Below, piece after piece: positions 25,023 through 33,512 of a stretch of DNA of 64,000 bases. A program made the position numbers and the translations under genes. The stretch is taken from positions 310,001 through 374,000 of the forward strand of contig NZ_SBIP01000001.1 of assembly GCF_004053875.1 (NCBI RefSeq), in the 5' to 3' direction. Under the pieces are notes generated by a model. The model saw only the letters and a list, made by a program, of their open reading frames with translations, was not told the origin of the DNA and searched no databases. Within the stretch, counting starts at the first letter, position 1. Each line of letters starts with the position of its first letter. The stretch is from Neorhizobium lilium. GTDB lineage: Bacteria > Pseudomonadota > Alphaproteobacteria > Rhizobiales > Rhizobiaceae.

Positions 25023-26309
25023 ATGAACGAGCCGAATTATCTCTTGGACATCGCCAGTTGGCACACTCGCTCCAGTGGCTTCCGAGCCATTCCCTCGATT
25101 TGCTCCGCCCACCCCTTTGTCATCGAGGCCGCGATGCGGCATGCCCTGAAGACCGGCTCCCCTCTGCTGATCGAAGCGACCTGCAACCAAGTCAATCAGG
25201 AGGGAGGATATACGGGGATGACGCCGGCCGATTTCCGCCGATTCACCGAGCAGATAGCGGCTCGCACCGGCTTTCCCATGAAAGATCTGATCCTTGGCGG
25301 CGACCATCTCGGCCCCAATCCCTGGAAGTCGCTGCCAGCGGATGAGGCCATGGACAAGGCCTGCGACATGATCCGCGCCTATGCCGCTGCAGGCTTTACG
25401 AAACTGCATCTCGACGCCAGCATGGGATGCCTAGGTGAACCGATCGCACTTGCAGACGAATTGACAGCGTCACGCGCCTCACGTTTGGCGGCTGCGGCCG
25501 AAAATGCGCTGGATGGATTGGAAGGCATCAAGCCGGTCTATATCATCGGAACTGAGGTGCCGATCCCAGGTGGCGCGATGGAAGAACTTGATATTCTCGA
25601 AGTCACAAAACCCGAGGCAGTACTCCGCACCGTCGATATCCATGCGCAAGCCTTCGAGGCGGCGGGCGTGGAGAGCGCATTTGCCCGCGTCATCGGTGTT
25701 GTGGTTCAACCTGGCGTCGAGTTTGGCAACCACAATGTCATCCCATATGCACCGGAAAAGGCGCGCGCGCTCAGCGAAAGCCTCGATCACCTTCCCAATT
25801 TCGTCTTCGAAGCTCATTCCACCGATTATCAGACGCGGGAGGCGCTACGTCAGTTGGTCCTCGATGGCTTCGCCATCCTGAAAGTCGGGCCGGGCCTCAC
25901 CTTTGCCTTGCGCGAAGCGCTCTACGGGCTCGACCAGATCGCCGGCTTCCTCTTTCCCGAGGTACGTGGAACGACACTGGTCGCAACGACCGAACGGGTA
26001 ATGATAGAGCAGCCGAGTCACTGGGACAAATATTACCACGGCAACCCGGCCGAGCAGCACCTGCAGCGGCACTACTCCTACAGCGATCGTATTCGCTACT
26101 ACTGGCCGGAGGCGGAGATCGCCAAAGCCGTTTCAGATTTGCTTGCCGTCTTCGACGGGCAAGTCATTCCAGAGACATTGGTCAGCCAACATTTGCGCGC
26201 TCTTTACCCCGGGGTTCGTGCCGGCCGGATCCAGCCGACCGCGCAAGGACTGATCATAGGGGCAATCGAACTTGTACTCGATGATTATTTCGAAGCCTGC
26301 GTCTCTTGA
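25023..26309 (+). CDS. kbaZ: D-tagatose-bisphosphate aldolase-type protein, KbaZ/GatZ family
   Basis: A 428-residue cytoplasmic protein with a TIM-barrel-like pattern. Markers are LLIEATCNQVNQEGGYTGM, LGGDHLGPNPW, KLHLDASMGC, YIIGTEVPIPGGA, FVFEAHSTDYQT and LKVGPGLTFALREAL. In enterobacteria KbaZ and GatZ are the non-catalytic chaperone-like subunits of class II tagatose-1,6-bisphosphate aldolase. No catalytic KbaY/GatY partner is visible in this window, so the protein may act alone or have another role. AGGGAGACAGGA precedes the ATG. It is divergent from the DeoR-led sugar operon and probably co-regulated with it. Confidence 0.88.
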   Translation: MNEPNYLLDIASWHTRSSGFRAIPSICSAHPFVIEAAMRHALKTGSPLLIEATCNQVNQEGGYTGMTPADFRRFTEQIAARTGFPMKDLILGGDHLGPNPWKSLPADEAMDKACDMIRAYAAAGFTKLHLDASMGCLGEPIALADELTASRASRLAAAAENALDGLEGIKPVYIIGTEVPIPGGAMEELDILEVTKPEAVLRTVDIHAQAFEAAGVESAFARVIGVVVQPGVEFGNHNVIPYAPEKARALSESLDHLPNFVFEAHSTDYQTREALRQLVLDGFAILKVGPGLTFALREALYGLDQIAGFLFPEVRGTTLVATTERVMIEQPSHWDKYYHGNPAEQHLQRHYSYSDRIRYYWPEAEIAKAVSDLLAVFDGQVIPETLVSQHLRALYPGVRAGRIQPTAQGLIIGAIELVLDDYFEACVS

Positions 26310-26332
26310 AGAGAACTGACCCTGGCTCCTTC

Positions 26333-26346
26333 GTCTACGCAGACGT
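26333..26346 (+). terminator. Short hairpin after the KbaZ/GatZ gene
   Basis: CGTCT (26333-26337) and AGACG (26342-26346) form a 5-bp stem with a 4-nt loop, 24 bp after the stop. It is short and lacks a long T-run, so it is a weak terminator candidate. Confidence 0.3.
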
Positions 26347-26420
26347 AATTTCCGCGTGGACGTCGAAGTTGCGTCTCTGGCGCCTTGATGTAAATCGAGC
26401 CCGCCGCGCTTAAATCTGGA

Positions 26421-26755
26421 CGCTTAGCGATTGAAGATCATCATTTCCTCAGTTGCGGCATTAATGGCTGGCTCGCGGCTGAGCTTGGCATCCCGGTGAG
26501 CTTAGTAATACCTTTCTGGAAGTTGGCGTTCACATGGCCGTCGCGCTCCCAGAGGTTGAATGGCTCGAATACTCGCTTCAGAATTTCGACCATCTCGTAG
26601 AGCAGCCGATCGAAATACGCGACGGCTTTGCCTACGCGCCAGATCGCCTTGAGCATGGCCTTGTTCTGAGCGAGGAGGCGCGCAAAGATTGGTCTCGCCC
26701 AAGGCGTCTGGATCTGTCCGAGTTGGGGCCTGCGCCCTTCAATCCACGGCTATAG
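26421..26755 (+). pseudogene. C-terminal remnant of a mandelate racemase/enolase-superfamily enzyme
   Basis: The first part reads HHFLSCGINGWLAAELGIPVS. A frame shift near 26505 follows, and then NTFLEVGVHMAVALPEVEW continues to LEYS, VEQPIEIRDGFAYAPDR and GHGLVLSEEAR-like HGLVLSEEARKDW, ending at TAG. This is the characteristic end of enolase-superfamily sugar-acid dehydratases and racemases (AALP..EW.EY, then a P...DG....P..PG.G pattern). The N-terminal three quarters, including the metal ligands, are gone. It is probably a leftover of a sugar-acid gene once adjacent to the sugar operon. Confidence 0.75.
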
Positions 26756-26788
26756 GCGAGAACGAGATGACAGTTGAGGAATAACAGC

Positions 26789-27703
26789 ATGACGAAGCGT
26801 GGACTTATCCTGGATGGCGGCACCGGCCGCGAACTCGAGCGTATCGGCGCTCCTTTCCGTCAGCCGGAATGGTCGGCGCTTGCGTTGATGGAGGCACCGG
26901 AATTCGTCCGCACGGTGCATGACAACTATATTGGCGCCGGCGCCGACATCATTACCACCAACAGCTATGCCGTGGTTCCCTTCCATATCGGCGACGCCCG
27001 TTTCGAGGCCGACGGCGAAATGCTCGCGGTCCGCGCCGGGCGCATCGCCCGCGAAGCCGCCGACGCCTCGACGGATCGCAAGATCCTTGTCGCCGGTTCG
27101 CTTCCGCCTATCTTCGGATCCTATCAGCCTGACCTGTTCAATCCGAAGCTTGCCGGTCGCTATCTCGATATTCTGGTGAAGGGGATGGCGCCATCCATCG
27201 ATCTCTGGCTTGCCGAAACCCAAAGCAGCCTTGCGGAAGCGCGCGCCGCCCATCAAGCGACGAAAGACACCGGCAAGCCGCTCTGGATTTCCTTCACGCT
27301 TCGCGACGACGCCGCGACCTCCGACATGCCGGAGCCGCTGTTACGATCGAACGAGACCGTCAAGGCCGCCGCCGAACTGGCCGCATCGCTGGGCGCAGAA
27401 GCAATGCTGTTCAACTGCAGCATGCCGGAAGTGATGGAGGCTGCCATCAGCACGGCCCGATCGACCTTCACGGCGATCGGCATCGACATCCCGCTCGGCG
27501 TTTATGCAAACGCCTTTCCCTCCCAGCAAGGCGACGAGGAAGCCAACGCGACGCTGAGTGAAATCCGAGAAGACCTTGATCCGGTCGCTTATGGAGCATG
27601 GGCTGCGCGCTGGGTCGCATCCGGCGCCAGCATCATCGGCGGTTGCTGCGGGATCGGCACGGACCACATTCACAGGCTTTCGGGCGAATATCGCTGCGCG
27701 TGA
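26789..27703 (+). CDS. Homocysteine S-methyltransferase family protein
   Basis: A 304-residue protein with the TIM-barrel zinc methyltransferase pattern. LILDGGTGRELER is at the N-terminus, GADIITTNSYAV follows, and the zinc site is FNCS plus GGCCG near the C-terminus, which supplies the three zinc-binding Cys. Relatives transfer a methyl group from S-methylmethionine or betaine to homocysteine in the cytoplasm. The methyl donor cannot be decided here. GAGGA lies 9 bp before the ATG at 26789. It stands alone between the enolase remnant and the MarR operon, so no pathway context is visible. Confidence 0.87.
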   Translation: MTKRGLILDGGTGRELERIGAPFRQPEWSALALMEAPEFVRTVHDNYIGAGADIITTNSYAVVPFHIGDARFEADGEMLAVRAGRIAREAADASTDRKILVAGSLPPIFGSYQPDLFNPKLAGRYLDILVKGMAPSIDLWLAETQSSLAEARAAHQATKDTGKPLWISFTLRDDAATSDMPEPLLRSNETVKAAAELAASLGAEAMLFNCSMPEVMEAAISTARSTFTAIGIDIPLGVYANAFPSQQGDEEANATLSEIREDLDPVAYGAWAARWVASGASIIGGCCGIGTDHIHRLSGEYRCA

Positions 27704-28143
27704 TGTCAATAGCACACCGGTATCATCGGCTTGATCCCTGCCTTGAGTGATCCAAGGCATCACCAGCTAGCCCCCTGGCAGGATATCGACCATCCCAGCA
27801 TGATTAGTCCATCCTCGTCGGCTCGATGGGAAACTCGTTCCCAATTCCAGTTCAACTGGTGCGCACCGATCAAGCGCTTAATTTTGATGCAGGTTAAATC
27901 GCCGCAAGATTTTTTTGCAGATAAACAAAAACATAGTTGCAAACGTCCACTACTCGGCTTTTAATGCTTGCGAGGGCAGCGTGGAATGGAGATCTTCCGC
28001 CGATCTGTCATCAACTGCCGATCGTGAAGACGGACTAAAGCCGCTCCGGCGGATTCATAAATACTAGTCGATCTGAATACTGAAGATCCAATCCTGGCGA
28101 GGCTTGCGTCGCCGGATGGAGTCGGCTGACTTTCGAGGTATCG
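27704..28143. other. 440-bp intergenic region without a supported gene
   Basis: No frame on either strand shows a recognisable domain. The middle contains an AT-rich stretch with a run of seven T (about 27908-27916) and the last 100 bp should hold the MarR-operon promoter. A block around 27740-27870 keeps frames open on both strands and may be an old gene or element remnant, but I could not identify it. Confidence 0.4.
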
Positions 28144-28653
28144 ATGACGCACGAAACCACATCAGCACGCAGCATTACGGTCGCCAATGCCGGATTGGAC
28201 GTCCTTGAGCATGTTTTAAGCTATTATATCCGCACGCTTAATATTGCTGTGTCCAGGGATCTCGACGACAAGCTCGAAGGGCTTGAAGTGGCCAAAGGAA
28301 CTGGCAAGATCACCACCCTGCTTCTGGTCGATCGCCACCCCGGCATACGCCCCTCGGTGATTGCGCAGCTGATCCTGCGTGATCGCTCAGCCATGGTCCG
28401 CCTCGTCGATCACATGGAGGAAGACGGCCTGTTGACCCGAAAGGCTGACGAGCAGGACAACCGAGCGCAGGGCCTGTTCATCAGCCACAAGGGCAAGCAA
28501 CTGGCGGCGCAAATCCGGCCGATCGTGGTGAAACAATCGAGAGACTTCTTCTCCGACATAACGGACCAGGAGCACCGGATGCTGACTTCCATACTCGAGC
28601 GCACCTATCGGCGCATCGCCGGCTTGAACGGGAATGGAGAGACCGGCAGATGA
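28144..28653 (+). CDS. MarR-family transcriptional regulator
   Basis: A 169-residue regulator with the winged-helix pattern LLLVDRHPGIRPSVIAQLI, then DRSAMVRLVDHMEEDGLLTRKAD and the wing DNRAQGLFISHKGKQLA. MarR proteins are usually repressors released by a small ligand. The gene overlaps the next one by four bases (ATGA), so it is the first gene of an operon with an SDR and an FAD oxidase and probably controls that operon. Confidence 0.88.
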   Translation: MTHETTSARSITVANAGLDVLEHVLSYYIRTLNIAVSRDLDDKLEGLEVAKGTGKITTLLLVDRHPGIRPSVIAQLILRDRSAMVRLVDHMEEDGLLTRKADEQDNRAQGLFISHKGKQLAAQIRPIVVKQSRDFFSDITDQEHRMLTSILERTYRRIAGLNGNGETGR

Positions 28654-29348
28654 AGGAAAGTAAGTGTGTTCTGATCTCCGGCGCCGGCCGCGGCATTGGG
28701 CTTTCCGTGGCAAGAGCCTTCGCCGCCAAAGGCTGGAGCCTTTCACTCGGCATGCGCAATCCAATATTGCCGGACTGGGCATCCGCTACCGAGCATCAGG
28801 CTGTCTTCTATGACGCTACCGATCCGCATAGCGCAGCATCTTGGACGCATGAGGCAATGGCTCGGTTTGGCCGTATCGATGCGGTGGTCGCCAACGCCGG
28901 TATTGCAAGCCAGAAAACAGTGATCGAGGCGGAGGACGATGACATCGACGCGCTTTTGACCGTCAATGTGAAAGCTCCGCGTCAGCTGGTGAAAGCAGCC
29001 TGGGATCCGCTTTCCCGCAGCGGTCAAGGGCGGGTTTTCATCATTGCCTCCTTATCCGGTAAGCGCGTGAAATCCGCTGGCTCCGGCGCCTATGCCGTCT
29101 CCAAATTCGCGGCAGTCGGACTGGCGCATGCCATTCGCCATGCAGGCTTCGCGGTTGGTATCCGTGCGACCGCCGTCTGCCCCGGCTTTGTCGCGACGGA
29201 TATGGCACGAGGGCTGACTGACCGCGACGATCGTCTGATGACTGATCCTGACGATATAGGGCGCATCGTCGCTATGCTCGCCTGCCTTCCGAACGAGGCT
29301 TCCGTTGCCGAATTCGCCATCAACTGCCAGCTGGAGGAATCCTTCTAA
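28650..29348 (+). CDS. Short-chain dehydrogenase/reductase
   Basis: A 232-residue classical SDR. The cofactor motif is SGAGRGIG (a variant of TGxxxGxG), followed by VANAG. The catalytic residues are Ser in IIASLSG and Tyr/Lys in YAVSK. It oxidises or reduces a hydroxyl or carbonyl with NAD(P)(H). Both ends overlap neighbouring genes (ATGA upstream, TAATG downstream), so it works with the FAD oxidase next to it. The substrate is not determinable. Confidence 0.9.
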   Translation: MKESKCVLISGAGRGIGLSVARAFAAKGWSLSLGMRNPILPDWASATEHQAVFYDATDPHSAASWTHEAMARFGRIDAVVANAGIASQKTVIEAEDDDIDALLTVNVKAPRQLVKAAWDPLSRSGQGRVFIIASLSGKRVKSAGSGAYAVSKFAAVGLAHAIRHAGFAVGIRATAVCPGFVATDMARGLTDRDDRLMTDPDDIGRIVAMLACLPNEASVAEFAINCQLEESF

Positions 29349-30679
29349 TGCCCGGCCCTTACGTTGTTCCCGTTCATGGCGATGCGGAATTGCCCAAGGA
29401 AGTGGATGTCGTCGTTATTGGCGGGGGCATTATTGGAGCCTCGACAGCCCTTGAACTCGTTGAGCAAGGGCTACGCGTTGCACTTTGCGAAAAAGGCGGC
29501 ATCGGGCATGAACAATCTAGCCGCAACTGGGGCTGGGTTCGCATCTCGCGGCGAGATCCGCGCGAAGTGCCGCTAATGGCGGAATCGTTGCGCATATGGG
29601 CCGATCTCAATCGCCGCACGGGCCGAGAGACCGGCTTCAAGCGAGCCGGCATCGTATTCACCTGCGCGACCGACGAAGCATTCGCCGATCACGAGCGTTG
29701 GAACAGAAACCTCGAAGGATACCAGATCGAGTCCCGAATGCTGAGCGCTGCAGAATTCAAGGCAAAGTTTCCAGGCTCGGAAATGAAGCTCGCCGGCGCA
29801 CTTTATACAGCAGGTGATTGCCGTGCAGAGCCCCAGAGGGCAGCTCCTGCCATTGCCGAGGCCGCCCGGGACAAGGGTGCGCATATCCTTACCGAATGTG
29901 CGGTACGAGGCCTTCAGCTATCGGGCGGAAGCATTTCGGGCGTTGTCACCGAAAGGGGCGAGATCGCCTGCAAAGCAGTCGTTCTGGCAGGCGGCGCCTG
30001 GTCGAACCTGTTCATGGGCAATAACGGACTTGATTTGCCGCAGCTGAAGGTGATGAATTCGGTGATGCGTAGCGCACCGCTTGAGGGCGGTCCGGAGGAA
30101 GCCATCTGGGCGAGCGGCTTTGCCATCCGCAAACGGCTTGATGGTGGATATACTATTGCCGACGGCTTCCAGAATATGGTCGACATCGTGCCTTCCTCGT
30201 TTCGGTACGCGAAGGCTTTCATGCCCGCTTTCAAGCATGAATGGCGTTCTCTGCGGTTTAGGCTTGGCGGACGCTATTTTGACGAATTGCGCATACCGCG
30301 CCGCTGGTCGCTCGATGAAGCCTCGCCTTTCGAATACAACCGCGTGCTTGATCCTGTGCCATCCAAGGCTATGGCCGATGCAGCGCTTGCCCGCCTGAAG
30401 AGAGCTTTCCCTGTTTTCGAGAAGGTTGAAATCCTGCAGCGTTGGGCGGGGATGATCGACGTAACCCCGGATGCCATTCCGGTCATCGACGCCATCGGCG
30501 CTATCCCGGGTTTCCATCTCGCTACCGGCTTTTCCGGTCACGGCTTCGGCATAGGCCCGGCGGCAGGACGCCTGATGGCCGATATCGTTACCGGCCGACC
30601 AACCATCGTCGATCGACATGACTTCCGTTTCAGCCGCTTCACCGATGGCTCCAAGCTGGAACTAATCAGCGGCTTTTGA
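29348..30679 (+). CDS. FAD-dependent oxidoreductase, D-amino-acid-oxidase fold
   Basis: A 443-residue DAO-family enzyme. The FAD-binding motif VVVIGGGIIGASTALELVEQ is near residue 20, SSRNWGWVR is near residue 57, a second cofactor strand AVVLAGGAWSN is near residue 215, and the C-terminal FAD loop TGFSGHGFGIGPAAGRL is present. This family oxidises secondary or D-amino compounds, including opines, sarcosine and N-methyl amino acids. The coupling to an SDR and an oligopeptide-type importer fits catabolism of an imported amine or opine-like compound, but the substrate is inferred only in that broad sense. Confidence 0.9.
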   Translation: MPGPYVVPVHGDAELPKEVDVVVIGGGIIGASTALELVEQGLRVALCEKGGIGHEQSSRNWGWVRISRRDPREVPLMAESLRIWADLNRRTGRETGFKRAGIVFTCATDEAFADHERWNRNLEGYQIESRMLSAAEFKAKFPGSEMKLAGALYTAGDCRAEPQRAAPAIAEAARDKGAHILTECAVRGLQLSGGSISGVVTERGEIACKAVVLAGGAWSNLFMGNNGLDLPQLKVMNSVMRSAPLEGGPEEAIWASGFAIRKRLDGGYTIADGFQNMVDIVPSSFRYAKAFMPAFKHEWRSLRFRLGGRYFDELRIPRRWSLDEASPFEYNRVLDPVPSKAMADAALARLKRAFPVFEKVEILQRWAGMIDVTPDAIPVIDAIGAIPGFHLATGFSGHGFGIGPAAGRLMADIVTGRPTIVDRHDFRFSRFTDGSKLELISGF

Positions 30680-30762
30680 ACCGCCGGACGACGGCCTGAC
30701 ATACGCCCCGGCAGAGGGCGAGCCATACAACGCAACACAACCAAATGAAGGGGATAAAGATA

Positions 30763-32430
30763 ATGTCTGACGAGCAACACACCATTCTGACCCGTCCCAC
30801 TCGTCGTCAGGCCCTTGGCCTGATGGCTCTTGGCGGTTCGGGGATCATGTTTTCCGGCCTGCCCGGCATCAGCCAGGCACTTGCCGCCTCCGGTAAGACC
30901 ATAAGCGGCCAGCTGACCGTCGGCTTCTCCCAGGAACCGACTGTTTTCAATCCACATATGCCGCATATCGAAGTTGATGACGGTGTCCATTTCGCCCTTT
31001 ACGACTCGCTTTTCAGCGTCGATCCGGAGGGCAAGTTCGTCCCGGGACTGGCGTCGCAGGTTCCGACTGTCGAAAATGGCGGCATTTCCGCGGACGGATT
31101 GCAATGGAAGATCAAACTGCGCGACGGCGTCAAATGGCACGACGGCAAGCCGTTCACGGCAGAGGACGTGAAGGCAACCCTTGAATTGCTGGTCGACGCC
31201 AATTTCCGCAGCTGGCGCAAAACAGGCCATGACCTGGTGCGCGATCTCACCGTGGTCTCGCCGACGGAAATCACCTGGCGCATGGAGAAGCCTTTCGCCC
31301 CCTACCCCTCGATCCTCGCTTCGACCTTCATTACGCCAAAACACCTTCTCTCCGCCACCGCTGACCCGAATAACGCACCGTTCAACAATGCGCCGATCGG
31401 TACGGGTCCGTTCAAATGGGTTGAACGGGTTGCTGGCGACCACATCCTGCTTGCCGGCAATCCGGACTATTATGGCGACGGTCCCTATATCGACAAGCTG
31501 ATCTACAAATACGTTCCAGACCTCAACGTCATGTACACGCAGTTCAAGACCGGTGACATCGACGTGGTCGGCCTGCAATGGATCACGCCGGACCATTACG
31601 ACGAGGCCAAGGCACTGGAAGGCAAAGTGGTCAATGTCGTGCCGGGCTCGACGGTCGAGTCCTTCACGTTCAACATGGAACGACCGCAATTCAAGGACCC
31701 GGCCGTGCGCGAGGCGCTGTATGCCGCGATCGACAAGCAATCCATCATCGACGCACTGTATTACGGTCTGCCGGCGCCGACGGAAAGCTACATGCCGCAG
31801 CAGTCCTTCTACTTCAATCCGAACCTTCCCAAGCATGCCTATGACATGGCCAAGGCGAAGGCTCTGCTGGATCAGGCAGGCTGGAAACCGGGCGCCGACG
31901 GCATACTGGCCAAGGACGGGACAAGACTTGCCTTCACCTGCTCGACCACTGCCGGCAATCACATCCGCGAACAGGTGCAACAATATATCCAGCAGTCGTT
32001 CAAGGAACTGGGCGTGGAAATGACGATTTCCAACCTGCCACCGGCGGTAATGTGGGGCGATTACTGGATGCTGTCCAAGTTCGATACGGTGATTGTCGGG
32101 CTCGATTTCCTAACCGGCTCCGATCCCGACACGTCCGACTATTTCCGCTCGACTTCGAGCGGCGCCAAGGGCGGCTCCGGGCAGAACAACTGGCAATATG
32201 CCAATCCCGAGGTGGATGCGTTGCTGACCAAGGGCGGAGAAATTTTCGTGCCCGAAGAGCGCAAGGCGGTTTATCTGAAGATCCAGGACATCATGCGCAA
32301 AGACCTGCCGTTCCTGCCGCTTTTCCAATATGCGACTGTTCGGGGGCATAAGCAGGGAATCGACAACGTCCTTGCGAACGTCAACGTGCGTATCGACACT
32401 TGGAACGTCGCCACCTGGCGTAGGGCATGA
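30763..32430 (+). CDS. Peptide/opine-type ABC transporter substrate-binding protein (SBP family 5)
   Basis: A 555-residue periplasmic protein with a twin-arginine-like leader (RPTRRQALGLMALGG) and cleavage near ALAA. The family-5 pattern is clear: FNPHMPHIEVDDGVHFALYDSL, YTIKLRDGVKWHDGKPFTAEDV-type LRDGVKWHDGKPFTAEDVKA, IGTGPFKWVE and a late RKAVYLKIQDIM. AAGGGGA precedes the ATG at 30763; an ATG at 30745 is less likely. It delivers its ligand to the Dpp-type permeases encoded downstream. Export by Tat would mean that it folds in the cytoplasm first. Confidence 0.92.
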   Translation: MSDEQHTILTRPTRRQALGLMALGGSGIMFSGLPGISQALAASGKTISGQLTVGFSQEPTVFNPHMPHIEVDDGVHFALYDSLFSVDPEGKFVPGLASQVPTVENGGISADGLQWKIKLRDGVKWHDGKPFTAEDVKATLELLVDANFRSWRKTGHDLVRDLTVVSPTEITWRMEKPFAPYPSILASTFITPKHLLSATADPNNAPFNNAPIGTGPFKWVERVAGDHILLAGNPDYYGDGPYIDKLIYKYVPDLNVMYTQFKTGDIDVVGLQWITPDHYDEAKALEGKVVNVVPGSTVESFTFNMERPQFKDPAVREALYAAIDKQSIIDALYYGLPAPTESYMPQQSFYFNPNLPKHAYDMAKAKALLDQAGWKPGADGILAKDGTRLAFTCSTTAGNHIREQVQQYIQQSFKELGVEMTISNLPPAVMWGDYWMLSKFDTVIVGLDFLTGSDPDTSDYFRSTSSGAKGGSGQNNWQYANPEVDALLTKGGEIFVPEERKAVYLKIQDIMRKDLPFLPLFQYATVRGHKQGIDNVLANVNVRIDTWNVATWRRA

Positions 32431-32515
32431 ACGAAAGCGTCTTCGTTGACGTGATCAAGTACCTGCCGCCGGGAGTGCGGCAGGGCCTGTTTATAACGTG
32501 GTCCGGAGAATGGTC

Positions 32516-33466
32516 ATGCTGAACTATCTCCTCAATCGACTGGGGCAGAGCCTTATCCTCCTTCTGCTCGTGTCGATCATTGGCTTTGCGGTCCTCAACC
32601 TTGCGCCTGGCGGTCCCTTGTCGCAATTTGCGCTGACTCCGGGAATGACGCGCGAGGCGATGGACCGGATCGCCCATCAGATGGGTCTCGATCGGCCCCT
32701 CCCGATCCAGTACTTGGACTGGATCTGGCGCCTTCTGCAGGGAGATTGGGGGAAGTCCTACCGGGACCAGCAGCCAGTGCTGCAGATCATCTCGGGCCAC
32801 CTCTTTGCGACCTTGCTTCTGATGGGTACGTCGATGGTAATCTCGATCCTGCTTGGCACCTGGATCGGCATTCGGGGCGCCACCAAGCGGTATTCCCTTT
32901 TCGATTACACCACGAGCGTAGCTGCGATGGTGGCGCTGTCTATCCCGACCTTCTGGTTCGGGATGATTGCCATCTATGTTTTCGCATTGAGACTGAAATG
33001 GTTGCCCGCCGGAAGCATGTACACGATCGGCAACGAATCCTTCTCCGACTATGCCATCCATCTCGTCATGCCGAGCCTCGTGCTTGCGCTGGTCGATATC
33101 GCTGTCTGGAGCCGCTACATGCGCTCTGCCACGCTTGAGGTCATCAATCAGGACTTCATCCGCACTGCCCGCGCAAAGGGACTGAGCGAAGGAAAGGTCC
33201 TGATGAAGCATGTCGTGCGTAACGCGCTGATCCCGATGATCACGCTTGCCGGACTGCAGCTTCCGACGATATTGGGCGGCGCTCTGGTGACTGAAACCGT
33301 CTTTACCTGGCCGGGAATGGGACGGCTTTTCCTCGATAGTCTCGGATATCACGATTACCCAGTGGTAATGGGCCTTTTGATGTTTTCGGCCATCCTCGTT
33401 CTTGCCGGCAGCTTGATTGCCGACCTGTTCGTCGCCATCGCCGATCCGCGCGTGCGCCTGGGTTAG
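32516..33466 (+). CDS. Dpp/Opp-type ABC permease, first subunit (DppB-like)
   Basis: A 316-residue permease with the typical N-terminal helix NYLLNRLGQSLILLLLVSI, the LAPGGP motif, the EAA loop DFIRTARAKGLSEGKVLMKHV and about six helices. The start at 32516 is chosen because GGAG lies 7 bp before it; GTG 32498 and ATG 32510 are in frame. It lies 85 bp after the binding-protein gene and 46 bp before the second permease gene. Confidence 0.92.
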   Translation: MLNYLLNRLGQSLILLLLVSIIGFAVLNLAPGGPLSQFALTPGMTREAMDRIAHQMGLDRPLPIQYLDWIWRLLQGDWGKSYRDQQPVLQIISGHLFATLLLMGTSMVISILLGTWIGIRGATKRYSLFDYTTSVAAMVALSIPTFWFGMIAIYVFALRLKWLPAGSMYTIGNESFSDYAIHLVMPSLVLALVDIAVWSRYMRSATLEVINQDFIRTARAKGLSEGKVLMKHVVRNALIPMITLAGLQLPTILGGALVTETVFTWPGMGRLFLDSLGYHDYPVVMGLLMFSAILVLAGSLIADLFVAIADPRVRLG

Positions 33467-33512
33467 AAACGTTGTCCCGCGCTCACAACCGCAAGTTCCA
33501 AGGAGAATGCCG

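Noticed and set aside
26441-26656. 71-codon frame on the minus strand after the KbaZ/GatZ gene
   Set aside because: The plus strand of the same stretch joins into an enolase-superfamily C-terminus, which explains the sequence better.
27760-27942. 60-codon frame on the minus strand, possible transposase remnant
   Set aside because: I could not match it to any transposase motif, and no terminal repeats or target duplications are visible.
30538-31983. 481-codon open frame on the minus strand
   Set aside because: It lies opposite the FAD oxidase and binding-protein genes, has no domain or ribosome site, and is rich in His/Arg/Asp as expected of the reverse of a high-GC gene.
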